Shown here: piece by piece, positions 51,701 through 57,425 of the stretch | How the letters are laid out: each line of letters starts with the position of its first letter | How positions within the stretch are numbered: position 1 is the first letter of the stretch | Assembly: GCA_039029355.1 (NCBI GenBank) | Contig: JBCCGI010000047.1 | Location: 1-62,855 of the forward strand | Direction: 5' to 3' | Origin: JBCCGI01 sp039029355 | Lineage (GTDB): Bacteria; Planctomycetota; UBA1135; GCA-002686595 | Length of the DNA stretch: 62,855 bases | The notes under the pieces: generated by a model | Databases searched by the model: none | The model's input: only the letters and a program-made list of their open reading frames with translations | Told to the model about the DNA's origin: nothing | Translations under genes and position numbers: made by a program

Positions 51701-52418
51701 AGCGCCGACCTCGGTCGCCGTGGGCGTGCCGGCGGTCTCCGTCGAGCTCGCCACCTCCCAGGCGCCGGCGCCGACCGGAGTCCCCGTCGGCGTGCCGGCC
51801 GTGCAGGTCACCACCGCGGGGCAGCAGAGCCCGGACCCCACGCCGGTGGTGGTCGGCGTGCCGGCGGTGAGCGTCTCCTACGACACCTCCCAGGCGCCCG
51901 AGCCCACCGCGATCGTGGTCGGCGTGCCGGCCGTCACCGTGCAGGCCCCCCAGAGTGTCTCTCCGGCGCCCACGTCGATCGTGGTCGGTGTTCCCGACGT
52001 TGGGGTCGAGCTGCCGACAGCGCAGTCTCCGCCGCCTGTGAGCGTCTCCGTCGGCACGCCGGAGGTCCGGGTGGACCTCCCGACCGACCAGAGCCCGGAC
52101 CCGGTGCCGGTCGTCGTCGGCGTGCCGGCCCCGACGGTGTCGCTTCCGACGAGCCAGAGCCCGGCACCCGTGCCGGTCGTGGTCGGCGTTCCGGCGCCCA
52201 CGCTGCTACTGCCCACGGACCAGGCCCCGCCGCCGGTGCCGGTCGTGGTCGGCGTGCCGGCCGTGCAGGCGATCGGCGGCGGCGTCGTGCTGAAACCCGA
52301 GCCCACCCGGATCGAGATCGGGATCCCGAACCCGGTGCTGCTGGGCATCCCCTCGATCGAGGTCGACCTCGAGCTCGACCTGTGGACGACGATCCAGGTG
52401 GACCTCGACCTGGAATAG
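45768..52418 (+). CDS. giant mosaic tail fibre with esterase and beta-helix domains
   Basis: 2216 aa, probably the main host-recognition fibre. Order: beta-rich domain A (1-365); eight about 22-residue VGVPAV repeats (368-543); alpha/beta-hydrolase esterase domain (545-900) with nucleophile motif GTSAG, Ser683; one repeat; right-handed beta-helix-like domain (925-1405) rich in Gly/Asp turns; a short putative Ig module (LPPGLSLDSVSGEITGTP); two repeats; domain B (1512-1888), homologous to domain A; thirteen more VGVP repeats (1888-2180); and a short acidic tail. The esterase may deacetylate a surface polysaccharide and the beta-helix bind or cleave it, which is inference. The long opposite-strand open frame is a shadow. 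Confidence 0.85.
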   Translation: MASDFVRVQRGVTDYGSSGDVGFAGVSAVVLDRAFNRITNTRHSNAGDAAGGPSTLTNVDLGETAAMAASTLAAFQRYAGGANVDHRIHWEVLEYTGAAGGPDEWIVRNVTEHTIADGTTDHTTAAVAGVSDWTDCVAVVTGIRNDRAAAAWDSSTVTAEVQSDSTLRVRRGDGTGELKVTIAVVEFLGSNWSVTTFGGAVTSTGRFALAMGAAVARWDQAMILGGIRIPSGEVENDEVGGLFLPSATELDEVDVVLSTLADNPGGGGYVAFGYVLSNPGITVLHDNSFDGGLTRVANTDTTEVETIPAEVLADTMLLVSAASGGSTAAYPRAHIGYHLASTTSVELWRSAAGSAVEWAMQVVAFRRTSRPSPTQLGVGVPAVTVSQATAQAPAPTAVAVGVPAVSVELPTAQAPAPTQIAVGVPAVTVELDTGQAPAPTPVTVGVPAVSLDLPTAQSPGPTQVAVGVPPVTVGESTLQAPAPTAVAVGVPPVSLELPTAQAPAPTQVAVGVPAATVSQPTAQSPTPTPVTVGVPAVTVGQNLYTPAHAGLDYRAALGGTNNGKQFLDVYHPPGTPPESGWPCVVWPLNNGFTSSVRVGSIEGDSLGGKLLAAGFAVIQVETTVVGVGAGGGLFRSPVDPEYDLDGGGDDFPLVDAMWATQYARANAATLGIDPSRLAHYGTSAGGQCALWAAGNPDVADPTNPIDQRRHSSRGFAVIGWRVQSWWNGIVQTQAGAAPFGSFVECVNLRDEGNPSVAAGDFGSASAVHRLHSSACYWMRQAAVQAANSTLPVFLYADGTIDNQALGTIGGDFDAFTFLPTYQAGAATGLRDRHDPRYVAWLMGSLRLLDSFHDTGSKLLAAAAWTAPVSSPAELGDITPDEVYGDEGAAEDRLVELLLSVTPAPPTSQTPEPTAVTVGVPIVPQVDDGGPITNLEYHPPFASGPVSTAIEPMRPTYTGATSVLFSVLPSLWFAFQAPPEDPVDVANADFEVQGPGVTGTGSGAVVRLSDGMVFSGQNYPLAYAISISFPGAVIRVNSPGQQCDPGGSDLQIGGGDAGIKPYRADWESGPYAGQPIDVTIVGANGGRADWISAVGFEANIGGAPSGGIDGIRFQDLTMRPKFAQQAVSSPLGTYNGLARFYDVNIIGRGDGGDGGYGIKWGMRAQGLMRWDLRRVHFGALQDGTQPPGSLDQPGIQEHCGYFDGPQGDCFFLDCTMEGTWRTMFQIVNRRFEQDAAGGQSGFGVLLFERCHAYNIHGQGGGAFTIAGHLGTVIIRDSDVREGPWNEAAQDAYSAVVVNVDEGKGLYLNPNGFPTDRVVIQGLTVVLPHASRDSINVSGTEHVEVHDFTAANINGRYAFDFNGTQELGDLYPNGFEGFYLPDPVSSYAGFPASNKVRKFDAPLPDAEIDALRADPEELPPGLSLDSVSGEITGTPSEEFDPALRYVRAENAQGWDSFALGFWFQGPPGPTSQAPPPTAIAVGVPPVMVDSTGPPLELEPSPTAVTVGVPSVSVSFEAQSEIVKVQRGVLDYGAAEDIGLQPLPDGSVDIGRAFPRITNARHSNAGRTALSDDLLSNPDLGETCNLPVGGLLFAAQRYASGEDELHRVFWEVAEWIGPQGAGHPDEFQVHAFGEITFAPGQAEVTTTPFEGIVDTARAVVLVTGARSAATNPQWSASQFTAELLPSKRVVLRRGSSVGDAVVSIAIVELVGTGWTVRRVVHTFAADGAWEQASLGSAVAKWAHAFIVGSLRVPSGQDDNNEGGVVVRPGALDEVELRLAAGADLVGSGGYVFEGWVLENASLTVLHDDSFDGSLAQMGVTDATLEHVLPAAVDPASTLCFVRSVVGGNAADYPIPHVGYRLKSSARVELWRSRVGARADWSLQLVQFRRVVEPAPTPVVVGVPAVSVDLPTHQAPEPSAVTVGVPAVSVDLQTGLTPDPTAVVVGVPAVELDRPTAQVPAPTAVLVGVPAAAVELPTAQAPAPTSVAVGVPAVSVELATSQAPAPTGVPVGVPAVQVTTAGQQSPDPTPVVVGVPAVSVSYDTSQAPEPTAIVVGVPAVTVQAPQSVSPAPTSIVVGVPDVGVELPTAQSPPPVSVSVGTPEVRVDLPTDQSPDPVPVVVGVPAPTVSLPTSQSPAPVPVVVGVPAPTLLLPTDQAPPPVPVVVGVPAVQAIGGGVVLKPEPTRIEIGIPNPVLLGIPSIEVDLELDLWTTIQVDLDLE
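46870..47395 (+). repeat. coding tandem repeats, VGVPAV block 1
   Basis: Eight units of about 66 nt encoding variants of PAPTxVAVGVPAVSVELPTAQ. Units differ mostly at third codon positions and in the flanking residues, so this is an old, still repetitive array. Likely a flexible or beta-strand-rich spacer in the fibre. Confidence 0.85.
51430..52330 (+). repeat. coding tandem repeats, VGVPAV block 2
   Basis: Thirteen units of about 66 nt of the same type as block 1, the last ones degenerate (VGTPEV, then IEIGIPNP). Sited at the C-terminal end of the giant fibre. Confidence 0.85.
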
Positions 52419-52513
52419 CGGCCTTCGCGGGGGCGCTACTTGCGTTCCTTGAAACGTTCGAGCGGACTTCCCCATCTGGCCCAAGGCCCGATGCCGAGGC
52501 TTCAGGCCCGCAC

Positions 52514-52529
52514 CGGGAACCACCGGGAA
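52514..52529 (+). promoter_or_regulatory. late-gene repeat element, copy 9
   Basis: CGGGA-N5-CGGGAA, ending 44 nt before the ATG at 52574. An AGCCCCC/GGGGGCT hairpin with a 3-nt loop (52529-52545) follows directly. TACGCT lies 30 nt after the element. Confidence 0.6.
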
Positions 52530-52573
52530 GCCCCCTCGGGGGGCTCTCGCTGCGCTCCTACGCTCGCGAGGAG

Positions 52574-52906
52574 ATGCAGCCCAAGCTCCACGTAGGCGAC
52601 GAGGGCGTGCGCTTCCTGGCCACGCTGTACGTCCGGAACGACCAGGGCGTCCGGGTCGTCGCCGACCTCACGAACGCCACCGAGCTCGTCGCGAAGTGGC
52701 GGAAGGAGGACGGAGCCGTCGTCCAGGGTCCGGCGAGCGTCTACGGCGCGCCCACCGAGGGGAAGGCGCTCGCCGTGGCGCCCGCCGGGCTCTTTGACCA
52801 GGTCGGGAAGACCTGGGCCTTCCAGCTCGACGTCACCCTCGGCGGTTTCTCCGGCCACACCTCCAAGGCCTCGTTCGAGGTCGACCACGTCTTCGGCGCG
52901 GCGTAG
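52574..52906 (+). CDS. BppU-like baseplate/fibre adaptor
   Basis: A 110-aa protein with the Ig-like pattern of BppU-type N-terminal domains: QPKLHVGDEGVRFLATLYVR, then DLTNATELVAKWRKEDGAVV and KTWAFQLDVTLGG. Such domains anchor receptor-binding proteins to the baseplate. The frame is open far upstream, but the ATG at 52574 with AGGAG and the upstream element mark the start. Confidence 0.65.
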   Translation: MQPKLHVGDEGVRFLATLYVRNDQGVRVVADLTNATELVAKWRKEDGAVVQGPASVYGAPTEGKALAVAPAGLFDQVGKTWAFQLDVTLGGFSGHTSKASFEVDHVFGAA

Positions 52907-52911
52907 CACCC

Positions 52912-53427
52912 ATGGCACACCGGATCGACACTCCCGGCGCGACTGGCGACGGCAAGTTCAAGAGCGGCCCCGCCGGCGGCACTGGCACCGTCGTCGGCCC
53001 CAAGTGGCTCGACATGGCGCAGGAGGAGATCGTGGTGCTGGTGGAGGCCGCGGGGATTCCGCTGGACGACACGGACCACAACCAGGTGCTCAAGGCCCTG
53101 GGGCCGCTCCTGGGACGCTGGATCACCCTCCCTGCGCCGTACGCGGTCGTGGTGGGCGACGGTGCGCTCGTGGGCGACACGTTCGGCGTCGCGGCTGAGG
53201 CGGCCGCGGCGGGCGCCGACGTGCAGCTCGTGCGCAAGGGGCAGCACACCCTCGCGGCGGTCTCCGCCGACGAGTGGACCGCGGGCGCGCGTCTCTTCTG
53301 GGACGACGCGCAGCGCAAGGTCACGGACACCGCCACCGGAAACCGCGCCGTCGGCGTGGCGGCGGCGGACAAGGCCGCAGCAGCGGCAAGCGCCTCCGTC
53401 ATGCTCGACGGCGTCGCGCTGGCGTAG
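52912..53427 (+). CDS. fibre N-terminal domain fused to DUF2190-like domain
   Basis: A 171-aa protein. Residues 1-70 (HRIDTPGATGDGKFKSGPAG, GPKWLDMAQEEIVVLVEAAG, NQVLKALGPL) are a fibre-docking N-terminal domain similar to that in the 43016 fibre. Residues of about 82-171 (GDTFGVAAEAAAAGADVQLV, EWTAGARLFWDDAQRKVTDT, TGNRAVGVAAADKAAA) match DUF2190, otherwise a capsid cement domain (compare 30550-30894). A small barrel displayed on the tail is likely. Confidence 0.7.
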   Translation: MAHRIDTPGATGDGKFKSGPAGGTGTVVGPKWLDMAQEEIVVLVEAAGIPLDDTDHNQVLKALGPLLGRWITLPAPYAVVVGDGALVGDTFGVAAEAAAAGADVQLVRKGQHTLAAVSADEWTAGARLFWDDAQRKVTDTATGNRAVGVAAADKAAAAASASVMLDGVALA

Positions 53428-53465
53428 GGGCGCGCCACCTCAACCCCCAGGCGAAAGGCAGACCC

Positions 53466-54821
53466 ATGATCCTCAAGACCTCGCTCCTCGGCGCAGCGCT
53501 GGGAGCGACGTTCGTCGTCGCGTTCCAGCAGCCGAGCTCGACCCCGACCGCGAAGGTGACCAACCCCGGTAGCGTCACGGCCGAGGAGCTCGCGTCGCTC
53601 GACCAGCGCTTCGGGCAGCTCGAGAAGCTCCTCGAGGAGATGCAGCAGGCCGGGCGCGGCTACGACTACCGCCAGGCGCTCGACCACCTGAGCGAGCTCG
53701 CGGCGGGCTTCCGGGCGGAGATGCAGGAGGCGTACCTCTACGACCCGAAGGAGCTCGAACCCCCGCCCGCCGGCGGAGGCGGCTCCGCCGGGGAGCCAAA
53801 GGAGGTGCTCAGCTACGTGCTCGACCCGGTGTTCCTGCCGGGCGGGCAGTACGCCCACCTGGGCGCGATCCCCGAGGAGCACCTCATCGGCGCCGAGCTC
53901 GGCGGCCCGTTCTGGGACTGGGGCGGGGAATGCTGGGACAGCGACCGCGCGTGCGTGTTCCCCGAGGAGCTCTGGAACCGCACGGTCGTCTTCAACAACG
54001 CGGCGACGAGCTGGGGCGACCGCGGCCCCAACTGGGCGCAGCGCGAGGTGAACGCCACCGGTGAGGTCCGCGGGCTCACCTACTGGCGCGCGGGCAACTG
54101 GACGAAGGGCTTCGACGGCCACGCCTTCTACTGGAACGTCTACCACGATGCGACGTTCGTCGACTGCCACGTCTTCCAGGGGGGCGGCCAGGCCTGGCAG
54201 CTGGTCTACCGCGACGGGTCCGAAGGTGGGCACAACGAGACCGCCATCTCGCGCGAGGAGGCGGCGAACCACGAGTACACGATCACGCTCCGGGACTGCT
54301 CGGCCACCGACAACGGGAACATCCTCTACGGCGCCCACGCGATGTCGAGCTACCCGGTGTCGATCTTCAACCCCGGCCAGAGCGTCGTGATCGACGGGCT
54401 CAAGATTCGGTGCGAGTTCCCAGAGGTGACCGAGAAGGGGCGCACGTTCCAGTCCCAAGGGGGGCTCTTCATCGGGCCGGGGCAAACCGCGAGCTCGCGC
54501 TGCCCCTCGGCGCTCATCGAGGGGCTCGACATCGAGGTGGTGCGCTCGGGGCGCGAGGAGCTAGTGCTCTGGGCGGTCGACACGGCCCGCATCGTGCAGC
54601 CGCGGATCGTCGACCACGGCGGCCAGGCCGACGTGAAGATCGTCGTCGGCGGCTGGCAGGCCTGCGGGAACGTCGAGATCGTCGAGCCGCTGGCCGACCT
54701 CTACGTCCACCTCATGGACGGCCACCCGCACAAGGTGCCGATGGAGACCGTCCTGGTGCCCGCGGGCGGCTCGTTCGTGTGGCCGCCGGCCGAGCCTGAG
54801 CCGGCGGAGGGCGGGGAGTAG
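53466..54821 (+). CDS. secreted beta-helix-like cargo protein (phage copy)
   Basis: A 451-aa protein with an N-terminal signal-like segment (LLGAALGATFVVAFQQ), a short coiled coil (EELASLDQRFGQLEKLLEEM) and then a beta-helix-like domain of about 340 residues (FNNAATSWGDRG, VDCHVFQGGGQAWQLV, LRDCSATDNGN, HAMSSYPVSIFNPGQSVVI, PRIVDHGGQADVKIVVGGW). About four in five residues of this domain are identical to the host-side gene 57831-59342. Being exported from the cell is unusual for a fibre; it may be a lysogenic conversion or surface enzyme, or a fibre whose N-terminus only resembles a signal. Confidence 0.75.
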   Translation: MILKTSLLGAALGATFVVAFQQPSSTPTAKVTNPGSVTAEELASLDQRFGQLEKLLEEMQQAGRGYDYRQALDHLSELAAGFRAEMQEAYLYDPKELEPPPAGGGGSAGEPKEVLSYVLDPVFLPGGQYAHLGAIPEEHLIGAELGGPFWDWGGECWDSDRACVFPEELWNRTVVFNNAATSWGDRGPNWAQREVNATGEVRGLTYWRAGNWTKGFDGHAFYWNVYHDATFVDCHVFQGGGQAWQLVYRDGSEGGHNETAISREEAANHEYTITLRDCSATDNGNILYGAHAMSSYPVSIFNPGQSVVIDGLKIRCEFPEVTEKGRTFQSQGGLFIGPGQTASSRCPSALIEGLDIEVVRSGREELVLWAVDTARIVQPRIVDHGGQADVKIVVGGWQACGNVEIVEPLADLYVHLMDGHPHKVPMETVLVPAGGSFVWPPAEPEPAEGGE

Positions 54822-54826
54822 TCGCG

Positions 54827-55018
54827 GTGGGGCTTCGGGTGCAGCCTCCGCCCGCCAAGCCGAGCACGCGCCGGTGCGCCTTCTGCGGGTGCGCCTTCCG
54901 CCCCATGGCGCGGACGGGACGCTGCCAGGAGTGCGGCGCGGCCCCGCGCGTGACCCCCGACGACGGGCGGCGCCGACCCCGGCCAATCGCCGTCGAGCTC
55001 GTCGAGGTGCGCCGGTGA
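54827..55018 (+). CDS. small zinc-ribbon phage protein
   Basis: A 63-aa basic protein with CAFCGCAFRPMARTGRCQECG, two CxxC pairs 14 residues apart, a rubredoxin-knuckle zinc ribbon. GTG start; ends with a GTGA overlap. Function unknown. Confidence 0.6.
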   Translation: MGLRVQPPPAKPSTRRCAFCGCAFRPMARTGRCQECGAAPRVTPDDGRRRPRPIAVELVEVRR

Positions 55019-55242
55019 CCTGGGCCCTGCAGCAGGTCGTCGAGGACACGAACCGGCTTCGGCGGGAGGAGCGGCTCACGCTCGCCTGCTTTCGCGACGG
55101 CGTGTCGGTCACCGATTCGCAGTCGCTTCGAGCTGGTCTCGTGGACCTCGACGCCGCGCGCGAGGTGGGCGACTCGGCGGCTGAGGAGCTGGCGCTCGAT
55201 GACCTGCGCACCGTCGCGGCACGCGGAACGCCCGCGACCTGA
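55015..55242 (+). CDS. small unknown protein, last prophage gene
   Basis: A 75-aa acidic helical protein (LQQVVEDTNRLRREERLTLA, LRAGLVDLDAAREVGDSAAE), GTG start coupled to the zinc-ribbon gene. No family. It is the last gene before the right end. Confidence 0.5.
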   Translation: MTWALQQVVEDTNRLRREERLTLACFRDGVSVTDSQSLRAGLVDLDAAREVGDSAAEELALDDLRTVAARGTPAT

Positions 55243-55254
55243 CGCGACGCGGTG

Positions 55255-55294
55255 GTTCCCCCTACCCGGAAGGACGGAACCCCGTAGGGGGAAC
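55255..55294 (+). terminator. long hairpin at end of the prophage operon
   Basis: A perfect 11-bp inverted repeat GTTCCCCCTAC / GTAGGGGGAAC (55255-55265 and 55284-55294, 18-nt loop) 12 nt after the last prophage stop. It may terminate the late transcript from either side. Confidence 0.55.
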
Positions 55295-55786
55295 GCGGGT
55301 TCCGGGTGCGGCGTGCGTAAGCACTTCGTTCGACTCGCTGTGGACAACCTGTGCGCAGCGTGTGGAGAAGCGACGGCGAGCTCGACGTACCCGAGGGGTC
55401 TCTGCCCCAAAGCTTCCACCCTCTTCATCAAAGAGAACCAGAAGGGCTATGTGGTGGGGGCGCGCGCCTCCGCGGTGGGACGCTCGGATCACCGCCGCGA
55501 GTTTTCAGCGACTTTCCCGCTGGACGGGGAGTCGAAAGCCGATCTAGTCTCCAGGACAGCCGAAGCCGATGCCTCCGGGCGCGTGGCTTTGCGCTGCGAG
55601 GTGCTGGAAGGCCCTCGGGGGGGACGCCCCCCACTCTCGCCTTCCGGATCACGCCTCGAACAACGCCCGGACACGTCTGACAACGACACGGAGCCTTCCA
55701 GCCCATGAACCATCTCGCGATTCTCGCGGGGGTGGTGCTCGCGACTGGAGGCCATGGTGTCTCCTCCGCTCCGGCGGAGTGGTCAA
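55295..55786. other. non-coding right end of the prophage
   Basis: About 490 nt with no credible gene. Apart from the DnaA-box-like pair at 55339-55369, nothing is recognised until the att core. Confidence 0.5.
55339..55369 (-). promoter_or_regulatory. pair of DnaA-box-like sequences
   Basis: On the minus strand TTGTCCACA (55339-55347) equals the DnaA box of high-GC bacteria, and TTCTCCACA (55361-55369) differs by one base. They are 22 bp apart (about two helical turns) in the non-coding right end of the prophage. Two boxes alone are weak evidence, but a phage origin or DnaA-dependent control is possible. Confidence 0.3.
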
Positions 55787-55814
55787 TGCAACCACTCCGT
55801 ACATTATCAGACGC
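55787..55814 (-). repeat. attR: XerC half-site plus centre, no XerD arm
   Basis: On the minus strand GCGTCTGATAA then TGTACG as in attL with one base changed, but the next 11 bases (GAGTGGTTGCA) do not resemble an XerD arm. By the logic of Xer integration, the prophage would have contributed this arm, giving an attP with an XerC arm but no good XerD arm. The 17-bp repeat core is 55798-55814. Confidence 0.6.
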
Positions 55815-56087
55815 AAAGAATGCGGGAGGGGGCTGGGCGCTTTGACGGCTTCTTCCGGGACCTCCGGCGGTCGTTTCGGCAAGTCGCTCAGCGGTACCTG
55901 CGCCGGTCCCTTGGTCACTCGTCAGACGGCCGGGCCTCGTCCGCTGGAGAGTTCAGCCGGCGAACGTCTGGGCGCTTCACGGCGCGCCTCTTCCGCGCCG
56001 CCTCGGGCACGGCCTGGTGCTTCGAGCTTCGGCTCAGCCGACGGTGCCCTACGGCGCGCCTTCGTCGATCCGGTGCAATGCGGCAAG

Positions 56088-57212
56088 ATGGACCTCATGA
56101 GACTTCGACCGACCCTGCGTCTGCTGCACGCCGCTGCGTTCGGGGCGCTCCTGCTCGGCGCCCTGTTGGAGCGGGTTCACACGCATCCCGGTGGCGGCAC
56201 GCTGTGGCGGATCGCCGTGATGCCCGACACGCAGAAGTACACGCTCGGCGCGCTAGGCGCCGGGATGCCCGGGGCCTATCCGGAGTACTACGGGCTGCAT
56301 TTGCAGACCCAGGCCGACGTGCTCGCCGCGGTCCATGATGCGGTCGACATCGCCTTTGTGCTGCACGAGGGCGACATCGTCGAGTCGCAGTACCTGTACG
56401 ACCCGGTGCTGAAGCCGAATCCGGCCACCGACGAGTGGGCCTTTGCGCGGGCCGAGATGGCGAAGCTCGACGGCAAGGTCGGCTGGTGTGCCGCGGCGGG
56501 CAACCACGACCTCAGCTATCCGGGGGCTCCGCTCGACCTGACGCCGGACGCCTCGGAGTACCTGGCGCACTTCGGGCCGGCGGCCTATGCCGGGCAGCCG
56601 GGCTACGTCGGCTCGTCGGCCTCCGGGCGCGGTCACGCGCACGTGTTCCCCGGCGGTCCGTACGACTTCCTCAGCCTCGTGCTTCCGTTCGAGCCCAGCG
56701 ACGCCGAGCTGGCGTGGGCCCAGACGACGCTCGACGCGAATCCGTGCCTGCCGGCGGTGTTGACCACGCACGCCTACCTGCGCAACTTGCCGGGCTACCA
56801 GGGGCACTCGCCGGATGCGCTGACGCCGGGCGGCAACTCGGGCGTCGACATCTGGGAGAAGTTGGTCCGCCCCAACGAGCAGCTCTTCCTGGTGTTCGGT
56901 GGCCACTACCACCAGGGCACGACCGTGTTCAACAGCGGCGAGTACCACCAGGTGTCGACCAACGACGCCGGGCTCCCGGTGTACGAGATGCTCGCCAACT
57001 ACCAGGACCTGCCCGAGGGCGGTTCCGGGTTCCTGCGCATCGTCAGCTTCGAGATCGGCGCGGGCGCGCCGGATCGGATCAGCGTGCTCACCTACTCGAC
57101 CTCGCATCCCTCGTGGTGGGTGTTGATGAACGACGCCGACAGTCTCTTCTCGTTCGACCTCGACTTCTCGTCGCGTTTCGGGCTTTGCGATGGCGGTGGC
57201 GCGCCGCGTTGA
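56088..57212 (+). CDS. secreted calcineurin-like metallophosphoesterase
   Basis: A 374-aa exported phosphoesterase. Signal peptide at about residues 5-30 (LRLLHAAAFGALLLGALLE), then the five metal motifs in order: VMPDTQKY, HEGDIVES, AAGNHDLSYP, LTTHAYLRN and GGHYHQGT. A two-metal active site is therefore complete. The substrate could be a phosphodiester or nucleotide; not resolvable. Starts at ATG 56088 or 56097. The open frame upstream runs through attR and is not coding. First gene on the host side of attR. Confidence 0.88.
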   Translation: MDLMRLRPTLRLLHAAAFGALLLGALLERVHTHPGGGTLWRIAVMPDTQKYTLGALGAGMPGAYPEYYGLHLQTQADVLAAVHDAVDIAFVLHEGDIVESQYLYDPVLKPNPATDEWAFARAEMAKLDGKVGWCAAAGNHDLSYPGAPLDLTPDASEYLAHFGPAAYAGQPGYVGSSASGRGHAHVFPGGPYDFLSLVLPFEPSDAELAWAQTTLDANPCLPAVLTTHAYLRNLPGYQGHSPDALTPGGNSGVDIWEKLVRPNEQLFLVFGGHYHQGTTVFNSGEYHQVSTNDAGLPVYEMLANYQDLPEGGSGFLRIVSFEIGAGAPDRISVLTYSTSHPSWWVLMNDADSLFSFDLDFSSRFGLCDGGGAPR

Positions 57213-57425
57213 GGGTCGCGCGACGTTGGGCAAGGGAATGTCCTCCCAGCATGGCATCTCGCTACCCGCGGATCGTCGGGTTGCCGCGCTGAGGGTCGTC
57301 GGTAGAATTCCCTGCCGGTTCACTACGTCTCCTGCTTCGGCCGCAGACGGGGCGAGGGTTGCGTGGCCTGAGCGCGCTGGCCAGCCGGCTCTGTCCGACG
57401 ATTGAAGACAAGGAGATCGAGTGAC

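Larger units (their letters stand above)
12359..55814. mobile_element. tailed prophage without integrase, at a dif-like site
   Basis: About 43.4 kb bounded by 17-bp near-identical direct repeats (12370-12386 and 55798-55814). It contains about 56 genes, nearly all on the plus strand and tightly packed: small early genes, then small and large terminase, portal, protease-capsid fusion, and a Mu-like contractile tail. No tyrosine or serine recombinase and no transposase occurs between the repeats, nor in the rest of the window. The repeats resemble the XerC half and centre of dif. The best reading is a myovirus-type prophage that uses host XerC/XerD; an element made immobile by loss of its integrase is the alternative. 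Confidence 0.8.

Noticed and set aside
46870..52330. CRISPR-like regular spacing of the VGVP-encoding repeats
   Set aside because: The repeats are in frame, about 66 nt long without distinct spacers, and encode one continuous protein.
25812..52529. Reading the repeated CGGGA elements as sigma-54 promoters or as ECF -35 boxes
   Set aside because: There is no GG-N10-GC arrangement for sigma-54, and the possible -10 hexamer is 30 nt away rather than about 16, too far for a -35.
23158..55242. Tailocin or bacteriocin-type phage tail
   Set aside because: Terminase, portal and capsid genes are present and look intact.
12359..55814. Transposable Mu-like prophage
   Set aside because: The tail is Mu-like, but there are no transposase A/B genes, no Mu-type ends, and the end repeats are 17 bp rather than a 5-bp target duplication.
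55569..56087. Upstream extension of the metallophosphoesterase frame across attR
   Set aside because: The extension is Arg/Ser-rich without domain features and the signal peptide begins at 56088 or 56097.
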